A stretch of DNA of 64,000 nt from Streptomyces sp. TS71-3 (GCF_018327685.1 NZ_BNEL01000001.1:1302001-1366000), one strand, 5' to 3'. Positions 34,784-43,467 are shown, counted from the first letter of the stretch. A program made the numbers and translations. The notes: a model not told the origin generated them from the sequence alone.

Positions 34784-35106
34784 CGCCCCCGGTTCCTGCG
34801 TTTCCGAAGCCCGTTTCCGAAGCCCGTTCCCGAAGCCCGTTCCCGAGTCCCGTTTCCGATGGCGTCTGCGATGCCGTTTCTGATGCGCCGTCAATTCTCT
34901 GTACGGAGCTGTGTGGTGCGAGTGGTAGGTTCGCGACGCGCCGGTGGAATATGCCGCCGATCCGATTCTCCACACCGCGGCAGAGTGGCTAGCATGTGCC
35001 CTCTACCGGTCGGAGGATGATCGTCCGATTGGCGGCTCTTCCTGACCCGCGGCCGTCGTGTGTGGTCGCCCCGTCCTCCTGCTCTCACGGACCGAGGAAC
35101 TGCGGA
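34784..35106. other. Intergenic region before the conservon, about 320 bases
   Basis: Holds the tandem repeat at 34799-34880. The rest, 34900-35106, is the probable promoter region of the conservon; TAGCAT at 34989-34994 is a weak -10 candidate. No gene recognised. Confidence 0.5.
34799..34880. repeat. 13-bp tandem repeat, about six to seven units
   Basis: CGTTTCCGAAGCC is repeated twice exactly, followed by CGTTCCCGAAGCC, CGTTCCCGAGTCC, CGTTTCCGATGGC and two more degenerate units. It starts 15 bases after the AraC gene stop. The unit length is not a multiple of three, so it is not coding. Confidence 0.8.
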
Positions 35107-37014
35107 ATGCCAGTGCCTGCACCGCCCAGCCAGCCCCGATCGGCGAGGGTGCCGCATACCTCGCAGGCCGCGCCCCTGACCCTGCTGGTGGTGAGCGCCG
35201 CGGCCGCCGGTGCGGCGATCGTCTGGGCGCCCTCCGGCGCCCTCGCCTGGACGCTGACCGTGGCGGTGGTCTCCTGGGTGTGCGTGGCTGTCGCCGTCGT
35301 CGCCGTCCACCGGTCCCTCCGCCGGACCCGTCGCACGGCAGCCGCCCAGGATTCGGCCGCCGACGGCCTCAGGGCGCAGGCGTCGAGGTGGTCGGCTCAG
35401 ACCGCGCACCTGCTCAACGTGACGCTGCCCTCCCTGACCAAGCGGTTGCGGGACGGCACGAGCGCCGCCGACGCGCTGGGCAGCGCGCAGATGCCGTCCG
35501 ACCCGCAACTGCGGCAGCTCGCGGGCGCCTTCGCCGCCGCCGTCGAGGAGGGCGCCCAGCACGAGGCCGCCCTGGACAGCGAGCGCCGGCAGGCCCAGCA
35601 GGAGCTGAAGCAGGCCGTGACCGAGCTGGAGCGGCTCACGCGGGAGACACTGCCCGCCGCGGTCGCCCTGCTGCGCGAGGGCCAGTCCGCCGACCGGGTG
35701 CTCGCCGGACTCGACCTGCCCGAACTGGGCGTGGCCCGGGTCCCGTTCGAGTCCTTCGTCCGCGAACTCGCCCGCAGCGAGCGCCGTGCCGCCGCGGCCC
35801 AGGCCGCCTCCGCCAAGGCGCTGAGCCGCGTCCAGGCCAAGGCCGTCAGCATGCTCGCCGACCTGCGGGGGATGCAGGACCGGCACGGCGAGGAGGTCTT
35901 CGGCGACCTGCTGAGGCTGGACCACAGCACGTCCCAGCTCGGCCTGATGACCGACCGGCTGGCGCTGCTCATGGGCGGCCGCTCCAGCCGCGCCTGGAAC
36001 AAGCCGATCGTGATGGAGAGCATCCTGCGCGGCGCCGTCGGCCGCATCGCCGCGTACCAGAGGGTGCGCCTGCACTGCTCCACCACGGCCGCGATCTCCG
36101 GCTTCGCCGCCGAGGACGTCATGCACCTGCTCGCCGAGCTGATGGACAACGCCGCGAACTTCTCGCCGCCCATCGACGAGGTGCACGCCTACGTCGAGGA
36201 GCGCAGCGCCGGCGTCGTCGTCACCATCGAGGACAGCGGCCTGAAGATGGCCGACGCGGCGATGCGCCACGCGGAGGAGGCGGTGGCCGGCCGCATGACC
36301 GACCTCGCCTCGTTGCAGAGCACCCGGCTCGGCCTCGCCGTGGTCGGGCGGCTCGCGGTGAAGTACGGCATCAGCGTCAACTACCGCCCCTCGTCACGCG
36401 GCGGCACCGGTGTCGTCGTCCTGCTGCCCCAGCAACTGCTCGCCCAGCAGCGCGACCCGGCGCCGCGCGAGGTGCCCCGCCGCAGGGCCGCCGCCGTGGC
36501 CGCGCACACGCCGGGCCCCGCCGCGCCGCCCGACCCGGAGCCCCGGGCCGCCGACCGCCCCGCCGCCGCGGAGCGGCCCGCCGCCCGGCCGGAGCCAACG
36601 GAGCACGGACGGTTCCGGCACCCCGATGACCCCACGCTGAACGGCCTGCCCCTGCGCACCCCCGGCCGCACCATGGCCGAGGCGGAACGGGACCGCGAGC
36701 AGCGCCGGTCCGCGCCACAGGAGGCGGCGGAGAGCACCACACCTGAGCAGCGCCCGGCACGCGACGCGGGGGCCCGGTTCGGTGCCTTCCACCGGGGGCG
36801 GCAGTCCGGCGGCGGCACGGCGGCCGTACCGGATGACCGGTCCGCATCCGGTGCCGGGTCCGTATCCGACGGCGGGTCCGCGTCCGACGGCGGGGCGGAG
36901 GACGCGCCCGCGACCGGCGCCCGGTCCGGAGCAGAGGCCGTGCCCGCACCCGGCACCGTGTCCGAACCCGACGCCCGGACGGAGTCCGAGTCCGAGCCGC
37001 CGACCACCCCGTAG
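35107..37014 (+). CDS. cvnA: Conservon sensor kinase (CvnA-like ATP-binding protein)
   Basis: 635 residues. One or two membrane helices near the N-terminus (TLLVVSAAAAGAAIVWAP; WTLTVAVVSWVCVAVAVVAV), a long helical region (about 75-270), a dimerisation stretch with RHGEEVFGDLLRLDHSTSQL, and an ATPase with the N-box ELMDNAANFSPPIDEV, then IEDSGLKM. The last 190 residues are disordered and proline/alanine/glutamate-rich with serine-aspartate-glycine repeats. ATG at 35107 has GAGGAA upstream. It heads the conservon; in S. coelicolor such membrane kinase-like proteins associate with the roadblock, DUF742 and GTPase partners as a G-protein-like complex. Confidence 0.9.
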   Translation: MPVPAPPSQPRSARVPHTSQAAPLTLLVVSAAAAGAAIVWAPSGALAWTLTVAVVSWVCVAVAVVAVHRSLRRTRRTAAAQDSAADGLRAQASRWSAQTAHLLNVTLPSLTKRLRDGTSAADALGSAQMPSDPQLRQLAGAFAAAVEEGAQHEAALDSERRQAQQELKQAVTELERLTRETLPAAVALLREGQSADRVLAGLDLPELGVARVPFESFVRELARSERRAAAAQAASAKALSRVQAKAVSMLADLRGMQDRHGEEVFGDLLRLDHSTSQLGLMTDRLALLMGGRSSRAWNKPIVMESILRGAVGRIAAYQRVRLHCSTTAAISGFAAEDVMHLLAELMDNAANFSPPIDEVHAYVEERSAGVVVTIEDSGLKMADAAMRHAEEAVAGRMTDLASLQSTRLGLAVVGRLAVKYGISVNYRPSSRGGTGVVVLLPQQLLAQQRDPAPREVPRRRAAAVAAHTPGPAAPPDPEPRAADRPAAAERPAARPEPTEHGRFRHPDDPTLNGLPLRTPGRTMAEAERDREQRRSAPQEAAESTTPEQRPARDAGARFGAFHRGRQSGGGTAAVPDDRSASGAGSVSDGGSASDGGAEDAPATGARSGAEAVPAPGTVSEPDARTESESEPPTTP

Positions 37015-37103
37015 CCCCACGTCTCCCAGACCCCCACGTCTCCCTGGCCCCCGCATCCCCCACGCCCCCCACGTCCCCCACGTCCCGCACATCCCCCCAA
37101 GTC
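37013..37103. repeat. Pyrimidine-rich degenerate tandem repeat
   Basis: CCCCCACGTCTCC-like units repeated about seven times immediately after the cvnA stop, nearly free of purines except in ACG. It lies in the 160-base gap before cvnB. Confidence 0.6.
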
Positions 37104-37174
37104 CTTCCCGTTCGGCGCCCGGGGCCCCGGCGCCCACTTCCCCGCTCGAAACGTGAGATTGGAGGAACGGGCCG

Positions 37175-37633
37175 GTGACCGGTCAGCCGCGCGCCACCGT
37201 CCCATCACCCACCATGCAGACCACCGACAACAGCCTCACCTGGCTCCTTGAGAGCCTTCTGGAGCGCACCCCCGGCACCCGGCACGCCCTCACGCTCTCC
37301 CGGGACGGCCTGAAGCTGTGCTGGACCGAGAACCTGACCGGGGACCAGGCGGACCAGCTCGCGGCGATCTGTTCCGGCATCCAGGCCCTCGCCCAGGGCG
37401 CGTCCGTGGAGTTCGGAGACGGCACCGGTGGCGTCCGGCACTCCATGACCGAGTTCCACGGGGGCCTGCTGTTCATCGTGGAGGCCGGTGACGGAGCGCA
37501 TCTCGCGGTCATCGCCGAGGAGGACGCCGACCCCGGCGTGGTGGGCCACCAGATGTCGGAGCTGGTCGAGCAGATCGGCGAGCACCTGCGGGCCGACCCG
37601 CGGGCGCCCGTCCCGGGAAGTGTCTCCTCGTGA
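37175..37633 (+). CDS. cvnB: Roadblock/LC7 domain protein (CvnB-like)
   Basis: 152 residues. A roadblock/LC7 fold of about 110 residues (TWLLESLLERTPGTRHALTL, CWTENLTGDQADQLAAICSG, HGGLLFIVEAGDGAHLAVIA) is preceded by about 25 extra residues. In conservons this is the small dimeric partner of the GTPase, probably acting on nucleotide exchange or hydrolysis. GTG at 37175 has GGAGGAA about 10 bases upstream; the ATG at 37214 would also fit the domain. Its stop overlaps the next start (GTGA). Confidence 0.92.
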   Translation: MTGQPRATVPSPTMQTTDNSLTWLLESLLERTPGTRHALTLSRDGLKLCWTENLTGDQADQLAAICSGIQALAQGASVEFGDGTGGVRHSMTEFHGGLLFIVEAGDGAHLAVIAEEDADPGVVGHQMSELVEQIGEHLRADPRAPVPGSVSS

Positions 37634-37986
37634 CACGTAAGCCCGTCGACATCGGCGACCCGGACCGGCTCTACACGGTCACGGGCGGGCGGAGCCGCGC
37701 CGACGAGTTCTTCGACCTGGTCACCCTCATCGTCAGCGAATGCCAGCCCACGGCCGGGATGCAGTCCGAGCACGCCAGGATCCTGGAGATCTGCCGGCAC
37801 CCCACGGCCGTGGTCGAGATCGCCGCGGAGCTGAGGCTGCCGATCACGGTGGTGCGGATCCTCCTCGGCGACCTGCTCGACACGGGCCGCATCACCGCCC
37901 GCCACCCGCGCGCGGCGCGGTCCGTCGCCTCGCTCCCCGACTCCGCCCTTCTCAAGGAGGTGCTCCATGGACTCCGCAACCTCTGA
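37630..37986 (+). CDS. cvnC: DUF742 protein (CvnC-like)
   Basis: 118 residues, a DUF742 winged-helix-like protein (LYTVTGGRSRA, then ICRHPTAVVEIAAELRLPITVVRILLGDLLD, with ending GLRNL). It is the third conservon component; its biochemical role is not settled. Start GTG at 37630 overlaps the CvnB stop by 4 bases, and its own 3' end overlaps the GTPase gene by 20 bases, a very compact operon. Confidence 0.92.
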   Translation: MTRKPVDIGDPDRLYTVTGGRSRADEFFDLVTLIVSECQPTAGMQSEHARILEICRHPTAVVEIAAELRLPITVVRILLGDLLDTGRITARHPRAARSVASLPDSALLKEVLHGLRNL

Positions 37987-38584
37987 GCTGCCCTCCCACC
38001 GCACGCCACTGACCGCCGCGGCGGAGACCGGCCTGAAGATCGTCATCGTGGGCGGATTCGGCGTCGGCAAGACGACCCTGGTCCGGTCGGTGAGCGAGAT
38101 CAGGCCGCTGAACACCGAGGAGGTGATGACGCAGGCCGGCGTCGGCGTCGACGAGAACAGAGCGGTGACGGCGAAGTCGACCACGACGGTCGCCTTCGAC
38201 TTCGGGCGGATCAGCCTCAACGAGCGCACGGTGCTGTACCTGTTCGGGGCGCCGGGCCAGGAGCGCTTCTGGTTCCTCTGGGACAGCCTGTTCTCCGGCA
38301 CGCTGGGCGCCGTCGTGCTCCTGGACACGCGCCGGATGGACGAGTCCTGGTACGCGATCGACCGTCTGGAGCACCACCGCACCCCGTTCGTGGTGGCCGT
38401 CAACCGCTTCGACGACGACACCACCCGGTACTCCCTGGACGAGATACGCAAGGCGCTCGCGCTGCCCGAACACGTGCCGCTGATCGACTGCGACGCGCGG
38501 GTCAGGCAGTCCGGCAAGGACGTGCTGATCACCCTCGTGGACCACCTGTACGAACTGGCCCTGGCCCAGGAGGCGACACCGTGA
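37967..38584 (+). CDS. cvnD: Conservon small GTPase (CvnD-like)
   Basis: 205-residue Ras-like/MglA-like GTPase. Walker A GGFGVGKTT (about 29-37), switch-II G3 motif reading GAPGQERF instead of DTPGQ, G4 motif NRFDDD in place of NKxD, and a final CDAR near residue 180. These variations are usual in this family. It would switch between GTP and GDP forms under CvnA/B/C control. Overlaps CvnC by 20 bases and the P450 gene by 4 bases. Confidence 0.93.
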   Translation: MDSATSELPSHRTPLTAAAETGLKIVIVGGFGVGKTTLVRSVSEIRPLNTEEVMTQAGVGVDENRAVTAKSTTTVAFDFGRISLNERTVLYLFGAPGQERFWFLWDSLFSGTLGAVVLLDTRRMDESWYAIDRLEHHRTPFVVAVNRFDDDTTRYSLDEIRKALALPEHVPLIDCDARVRQSGKDVLITLVDHLYELALAQEATP

Positions 38585-39843
38585 CCGACATCGGACCCTC
38601 TTCCGCGCACCCGGCACCCCCGGGCTGCCCCGCCCACGACGGCGCGGTGCGCCTGGGCGGTCTGGAGTACCAGCAGACCCCGGCGGAGCTCTACCGCGCG
38701 CTGCGCCGCGAGCACGGCGCGGTCGCCCCGGTGCTGCTCGACGGGGACGTCCCCGCCTGGCTGGTGCTGGGCTACTCCGAGGTCACGTACGTGACCGGGC
38801 ACGACGAGCTGTTCGCGCGGGACTCCCGGCGCTGGAACCAGTGGGAGAACATCCCGGAGGACTGGCCGCTGCTGCCGTTCGTCGGATACCAGCCGTCGGT
38901 GCTGTTCACCGAGGGCGAGGAGCACCGGCGGCGGGCCGGGGTGATCACTCAGGCGCTGGAGGGCGTCGACCAGTTCGAACTGGCCCGTGACTGCCGGCTG
39001 ATCGCCGGCGAGCTGATCGCCGAGTTCGCGGGCAGCGGCCGGGCCGAGCTGATGGGCAGCTACGCGCACGCCCTGCCGATGCGGGCCGTGGTGCAGATGT
39101 GCGGGATGCCGACCTCGGGCGAGGACACCGCGCAGCTCGTCGACGACCTGCGGATCTCGCTGGACGCGGCCGAGGGCGACGACCCGGTGGCGGCGTACGG
39201 GCGCGTGGGCGAGCGGCTGCGGCAGCTGGTCAAGGACAAGAGGGTCAGCCCTGGCCCGGACGTCACCTCGCGCATGCTGCTGGACTCCGCGGACCTCACG
39301 GACGAGGAGATCGTCCAGGACCTGATCTCGGTGATCGCCGCGGCGCAGCAGCCGACGGCGAACTGGATCTGCAACACGCTGCGGCTGCTGCTCACGGACG
39401 AGCGGTTCGCCGTGAACGTGTCCGGCGGCCGGCTCAGCGTGGGCGAGGCGCTCAACGAGGTGCTGTGGCTGGACACCCCGACGCAGAACTTCATCGGGCG
39501 CTGGGCCGTGCGGGACACCCAGCTGGGCGGGCGTCAGATCAGGGCGGGCGACTGCCTGGTGCTCGGGCTGGCCGCGGCCAACACCGATCCGGGCATCTGG
39601 CCGGACGCGCACGTGGGCGCCGAGAACGCCGCGCACCTGTCGTTCAGCAACGGCGAGCACCGCTGCCCCTATCCGTCCCCGCTGCTGGCGGACGTCATGG
39701 CGCGCACCGCGGTCGAGACGCTGCTGGAGCGGCTGCCGGACCTGGTGCTCGCGGTGGAGCCGGAGGAGCTGACCTGGCGCCCGTCGATCTGGATGCGGGG
39801 GCTTTCGGCGCTCCCGGTGCAGTTCACGCCGGTGGTGCAGTAG
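38581..39843 (+). CDS. cvnE: Cytochrome P450 of the conservon, CYP157-like, without the ExxR arginine
   Basis: 420 residues, full P450 length. The heme cysteine is C362 in FSNGEHRCPYP. The K-helix motif, normally ExxR, reads E293-V-L-W296, so the arginine is a tryptophan. Helix I has AAAQQPTANW instead of the AGxET acid-alcohol pair. Both changes are known features of the CYP157 family, found in conservons. The start overlaps the GTPase stop (GTGA). It may be a redox sensor or output of the G-protein-like system rather than an ordinary monooxygenase; that is inference. No ferredoxin gene is adjacent. Confidence 0.88.
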   Translation: MTDIGPSSAHPAPPGCPAHDGAVRLGGLEYQQTPAELYRALRREHGAVAPVLLDGDVPAWLVLGYSEVTYVTGHDELFARDSRRWNQWENIPEDWPLLPFVGYQPSVLFTEGEEHRRRAGVITQALEGVDQFELARDCRLIAGELIAEFAGSGRAELMGSYAHALPMRAVVQMCGMPTSGEDTAQLVDDLRISLDAAEGDDPVAAYGRVGERLRQLVKDKRVSPGPDVTSRMLLDSADLTDEEIVQDLISVIAAAQQPTANWICNTLRLLLTDERFAVNVSGGRLSVGEALNEVLWLDTPTQNFIGRWAVRDTQLGGRQIRAGDCLVLGLAAANTDPGIWPDAHVGAENAAHLSFSNGEHRCPYPSPLLADVMARTAVETLLERLPDLVLAVEPEELTWRPSIWMRGLSALPVQFTPVVQ

Positions 39844-39848
39844 AGCGG

Positions 39849-39872
39849 GGTGGGCCCCGGGCGGGGCCCACC
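39849..39872. terminator. Bidirectional terminator between two P450 genes
   Basis: GGTGGGCCCC pairs perfectly with GGGGCCCACC over 10 bp with loop GGGC, located 5 bases after the stop of the conservon P450 and about 19 before the stop of the convergent P450. Confidence 0.75.
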
Positions 39873-39891
39873 ACATCGGCCGCGGCGCCGG

Positions 39892-41118
39892 TCAGGCGGT
39901 CCGGGGCGTGAACCGGACCGGCAGGGACGCCGGTCCGCGGGTGAAGACGCCCTGCTCGGCGGGGTCGAAGCCGTCCGCGAGGCGCAGGTCGGGCATGGCG
40001 TCGAGGAGCTGGTCGACGCCGGTCTCCACCTCGGACTTGGCCAGCAGCGCGCCGACGCAGAAGTGCCGGCCGAGCGCGAAGGCGAGGTGGTCGGCGGCGG
40101 CCGAGAACGCGGTCGTGGTGGTGAGGTCGTCGCGGAAGATGTCGAAGCGGTCGGGGTCGCCGTAGCGGCTCTCGTCGCGGTTGGCGGAGCCGATCAGGCA
40201 GGTGACGGTGGAGCCGCCGGGCACGGTGCCGCCGCTGAGCGCCACCTCGGACGCGGACTGCCGCATGATCATGTGGACGGGCGGGGTGTAGCGCAGCGTC
40301 TCGGCGAAGGCCCGCGGTATCAGGCTCCGGTCCGCGCGGACGGCTTCGAGCTGGTCGGGGTGGAGCAGCAGGTTCGCGAAGATGCTGGCGATCGCCTTGT
40401 CGGTGGTCTCGCCGCCGGCGGCGAGCAGCAGGCTGCAGAACGCCTTGATGTCCTCGTCGCTCATCCGCACGCCGTCGACCTCGGCGGCGCACAGCGTGGA
40501 CAGCAGGTCCTCGCCGAGGTTGTCGCGGCGCTCGCGGATGATCGGCAGCATGTACTCGGCGAACTCGACGCGGGTCCGCTCTCCCGCCGCGGCCACCTCG
40601 GGGTCGGCCGAGAGGTTGCCGAGGAAGGCGATGACGGCCGTGTACCACCCGTGGAAGCGCTCGTGGTCGGCCTTGTCGAGGCCCAGCATGTCGGCGATCA
40701 CGTTGACCGGGAAGCGGGTGGCGTAGTCGGAGACGAGGTCGGCGGAGCCCGTGTGCCGGAAGCCGTCGATCAGTTCGCGGGAGTTGCGCTCGATGACGGG
40801 CAGGAACTTCTCCTGGAGCTCGCTGCCGCGGAAGGCGGGCGCGACGAGGGCCCGGCGCACGGAGTGCTCCCGGCCGCTGAGCTGAAGGATCGTCTTGCCG
40901 TGCACGGGTTCGAGCTGCCAGTCGTAGTTGTCGGTGGTGAACTCGCCGTCCCTGTCCTTGAAGACGCGCTCCACGTCCTCGTAGCGCGAGACGATGTAGC
41001 TCTTCATGCCCTCGTGCCAGATGAGGGGCGCGCTGTCACGCATCATCCGGTAGGCCGGGTAGGGATCCGCTGCGAACTCGGCTGAGAGGATGTCGGGGAC
41101 CTGCTGCGCGGTGGACAT
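39892..41118 (-). CDS. Cytochrome P450, canonical
   Basis: 408 residues with all P450 hallmarks: AGGETTDKA in helix I, ETLR as the ExxR motif, and the heme loop FALGRHFCVGALL. ATG at 41118 has GGGAG 4 bases upstream. It faces the conservon P450 across a shared terminator. In S. coelicolor, conservon CYP157 genes are commonly paired with CYP154 genes; whether this one is CYP154 or another family cannot be decided here. It needs a ferredoxin and reductase, which are not nearby. Substrate unknown. Confidence 0.9.
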   Translation of the reverse strand: MSTAQQVPDILSAEFAADPYPAYRMMRDSAPLIWHEGMKSYIVSRYEDVERVFKDRDGEFTTDNYDWQLEPVHGKTILQLSGREHSVRRALVAPAFRGSELQEKFLPVIERNSRELIDGFRHTGSADLVSDYATRFPVNVIADMLGLDKADHERFHGWYTAVIAFLGNLSADPEVAAAGERTRVEFAEYMLPIIRERRDNLGEDLLSTLCAAEVDGVRMSDEDIKAFCSLLLAAGGETTDKAIASIFANLLLHPDQLEAVRADRSLIPRAFAETLRYTPPVHMIMRQSASEVALSGGTVPGGSTVTCLIGSANRDESRYGDPDRFDIFRDDLTTTTAFSAAADHLAFALGRHFCVGALLAKSEVETGVDQLLDAMPDLRLADGFDPAEQGVFTRGPASLPVRFTPRTA

Positions 41119-41297
41119 GGAGCTCCCTCGAATCAGTAGTTGACTACTGAACCAAGGCTATGGGGCGGCCGGCCGGGGGGACAGACCCTGCGGGAGCCGG
41201 GCGGGGGCCCGGACGTCGTGCCGGTACGTGACCGAAGCGACCGCGGCCCAGGCCGAACAGCCGAATCGCACCTGAATGGTGGTGAACCCTTCCGCGG

Positions 41298-41897
41298 TCA
41301 CCGCCGGGGTGCGCTGGGGATGGCGGTGTCGATGAGGACGGCGGCGATGGCGGCGGCGGTGGGGAAGGATTCGGCGTTGAGGACCCGGGTGCGGGCCGCG
41401 GCGCCGTCGAGGAGCAGGGCGAGCTGTTCGCCTAGCTGCTCGGGGTCGGTGGCGCCGGCTTCGCGGGCGGTTGCGGCCAGGCGCGCGGCGATCGCCTTCT
41501 TGTAGTCGCGTGCGTACTGGGACGCGGGGTGTTGGGGGTCGTGGAGTTCGACGGCCGCCGAGATGTAGGGGCACATGGGCGTGAGGTCGTCCGTCCCGGA
41601 CGTGGGCAGCTCGAAGGCGGCGAGCAGTCGTTCACGAGGGGTGAGGTCGGCGCGGTCGAACACCGCTGACATCAGGTCGGGATCGAACCGGCGCAGGTAT
41701 TCGGCAACGAGTTCGTCCTTGCTGGTGAAGTGCTGGTAGGCCGTGCGCTTCGAGACCTGGGCCACGGCGCAGAGCTGGTCCATCCCGGTGCGGTTGATGC
41801 CCTGGTCGCGGAAGAGTTGCCGGGACGCGCCGATCATGCGCTCAAGCGCGCCCCTGCCGCGGCGCCGGCCCTGGGGGCCCTTCTCCAAGTCCGTCAT
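41298..41897 (-). CDS. TetR family transcriptional regulator
   Basis: 199 residues from ATG at 41897 (MTDLEKGPQGRRRGRG). The helix-turn-helix lies at about 15-60 (ASRQLFRDQGINRTGMDQLCAVAQVSKRTAYQHFTSKDELVAEYL), followed by a helical ligand domain with the AefR-like C-terminal pattern (CPYISAAVEL, YARDYKKAIAARL, LLLDGAAARTRV). A 39-base longer in-frame start exists but would overlap the probable operator. It is divergent from an SDR gene, its likely target along with itself. Confidence 0.9.
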   Translation of the reverse strand: MTDLEKGPQGRRRGRGALERMIGASRQLFRDQGINRTGMDQLCAVAQVSKRTAYQHFTSKDELVAEYLRRFDPDLMSAVFDRADLTPRERLLAAFELPTSGTDDLTPMCPYISAAVELHDPQHPASQYARDYKKAIAARLAATAREAGATDPEQLGEQLALLLDGAAARTRVLNAESFPTAAAIAAVLIDTAIPSAPRR

Positions 41898-41920
41898 GGC
41901 TCCAGCGTAACCCAAGGGGT

Positions 41921-41930
41921 ACCGATCGGT
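41921..41930. promoter_or_regulatory. ACCGATCGGT palindrome, candidate TetR operator
   Basis: A perfect 10-bp palindrome inside the imperfect dyad GTACCGATCGGTGTAC, 24 bases before the TetR start. A second related half-site, GGTCGGTATAC, lies about 60 bases right, close to the SDR promoter region. Confidence 0.5.
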
Positions 41931-42037
41931 GTACATAGCTTGCGCTCCGGCCGGCCCCTCGGTACGTTAAGCACACAGGTCGGTATACGTAATGCGTCCG
42001 GGCTGTTCCGAATACCCGGCAGTTCATTGGAGTGATC

Positions 42038-42772
42038 ATGGGAAAGCTCGACGGCAAGGTGGCGGTGATCACCGGCGGCACGACCGGTATGGCGCTGGCC
42101 GGCGCTCACCTGTTCGTTGAAGAAGGAGCCCACGTCTTCGTCATGGGCCGGCGGCAGGAAGCGCTGGACGATGCCGTCAAGCTGATCGGCCGGAACGTCA
42201 CCGGCGTGCAGGGCGATGCGTCCGACCTGGACGACCTGGACCGCTTGTACTCCGCGGTCAAGGAGGAGAAGGGCTCGATCGACATACTGTGGGCCAGCGC
42301 CGGGACGGGTGAGCAGGGCAAGCTCGGCGAGATCACCGAGGCCCAGTTCCACACCGCCTTCTGGCTCAACGCGCGCGGCACCCTGTTCACCGTGCAAAAG
42401 GCGCTGCCGCTCCTCAACGACGGCGCCTCGATCTTCATGACCGGCTCGAACGCCTCCCTCCGGGGCTTTCCCGGATGGAGCGTGTACGCCGGCAGCAAGG
42501 CCGTACAGCAGGCCTGGGCCCGCGTATGGCTCAACGAGCTCAAGGACCGGCGCATCCGCGTCAACGTCCTCACCCCCGGCCAGGTCGCCACGGCGAAGCA
42601 GGAAGAGGTGTTCGACGAGGCGACCATGAAGGCCTTCGAGTCCCTGATCCCCCGCGGAAAGATGGGCCGCCCCGAAGAGATCGCGCAGGTCGCGCTCTTC
42701 CTCGCCTCCGACGACTCCAGCTACGTCAACGGCCTGGAACTGGTCACCGACGGCGGCGCCACCGTCATCTGA
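42038..42772 (+). CDS. SDR family oxidoreductase
   Basis: 244 residues. Cofactor motif TGGTTGMALAGA, an ASAG-like motif (WASAGTG), catalytic serine in MTGSNASLRG, and YAGSK. ATG at 42038 follows GGAG with 5 spacer bases. Divergent from the TetR regulator, and 71 bases before the next gene in the same direction. TetR-linked SDRs of this type are usually induced by aldehydes, quinones or oxidants; the substrate is unknown. Confidence 0.92.
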   Translation: MGKLDGKVAVITGGTTGMALAGAHLFVEEGAHVFVMGRRQEALDDAVKLIGRNVTGVQGDASDLDDLDRLYSAVKEEKGSIDILWASAGTGEQGKLGEITEAQFHTAFWLNARGTLFTVQKALPLLNDGASIFMTGSNASLRGFPGWSVYAGSKAVQQAWARVWLNELKDRRIRVNVLTPGQVATAKQEEVFDEATMKAFESLIPRGKMGRPEEIAQVALFLASDDSSYVNGLELVTDGGATVI

Positions 42773-42843
42773 CCGCCGCGCACCGACCCGTGGTCGGCCT
42801 GAAGCGGCCAGGCGAAAGCTCGAGAAGGAAGAGGACACACCTC

Positions 42844-43467
42844 ATGAGCAGCATCAGCATCATCGGCACCGGGAACATGGCCCGCACCATCGGCGCGCGG
42901 GCGATGGCGGGCGGCAACACCGTCGAGGTCATCGGCCGCGACCGGTCCAAGGCCGTCGACCTCGCCAAGGCTCTCGGCGGCGGGGCCACGACAGGGGAGT
43001 GGGGTGCCGCCCCGGCCGGGGACATCGTCATCGTGGCCCTGTTGTTCGACGCTGTCGTCCCTGCCGTCACCCGGTTCGGAGACGCCCTCGCGGGCAAGAT
43101 CATCGTCGACATCAGCAACCCGTTCAATTCCGCGTTCGACGGGCTGGCCCACGACGAGGAAACCTCGATCGCGCAGGAAGTCGCCAAAGTGGCCCCGGCC
43201 GGCGCCAGCGTGGTGAAGGCGTTCAACACCGTCTTCCGCGGTGTCCTGGATAAGGGTCGGCCCGACGTCTTCATCGCCGGCGACAGCGCGCAGGCCAAGG
43301 CGGGCATGGAGGCGTTCATCAAGAGTCTCGGGCTGCGCCCGCTGGACGTCGGCGGCCTGAAGATGGCGCACTGGCTGGAAGGAGCTGGTGTGGTGACGGT
43401 GGCCCTCGCCGGCCACGGAGTGGGGCACTGGGACTTCGCACTCGGCGCCAGCGAATTCCAGGGCTGA
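42844..43467 (+). CDS. NADP oxidoreductase, F420-dependent reductase-like (Rossmann protein)
   Basis: 207 residues. A single Rossmann domain with GTGNMARTIG at the N-terminus, DISNPF, and VVKAFNTVFRG; these match the NADPH:F420 reductase-like/coenzyme F420-dependent NADP oxidoreductase family. ATG at 42844. It probably forms one transcript with the SDR gene. Convergent with pspA, whose stop is 17 bases away. Confidence 0.88.
   Translation: MSSISIIGTGNMARTIGARAMAGGNTVEVIGRDRSKAVDLAKALGGGATTGEWGAAPAGDIVIVALLFDAVVPAVTRFGDALAGKIIVDISNPFNSAFDGLAHDEETSIAQEVAKVAPAGASVVKAFNTVFRGVLDKGRPDVFIAGDSAQAKAGMEAFIKSLGLRPLDVGGLKMAHWLEGAGVVTVALAGHGVGHWDFALGASEFQG

Noticed and set aside
34799..34880. CRISPR-like array
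   Set aside because: 13-base units are directly adjacent without spacers; this is a simple tandem repeat. No cas genes are present.
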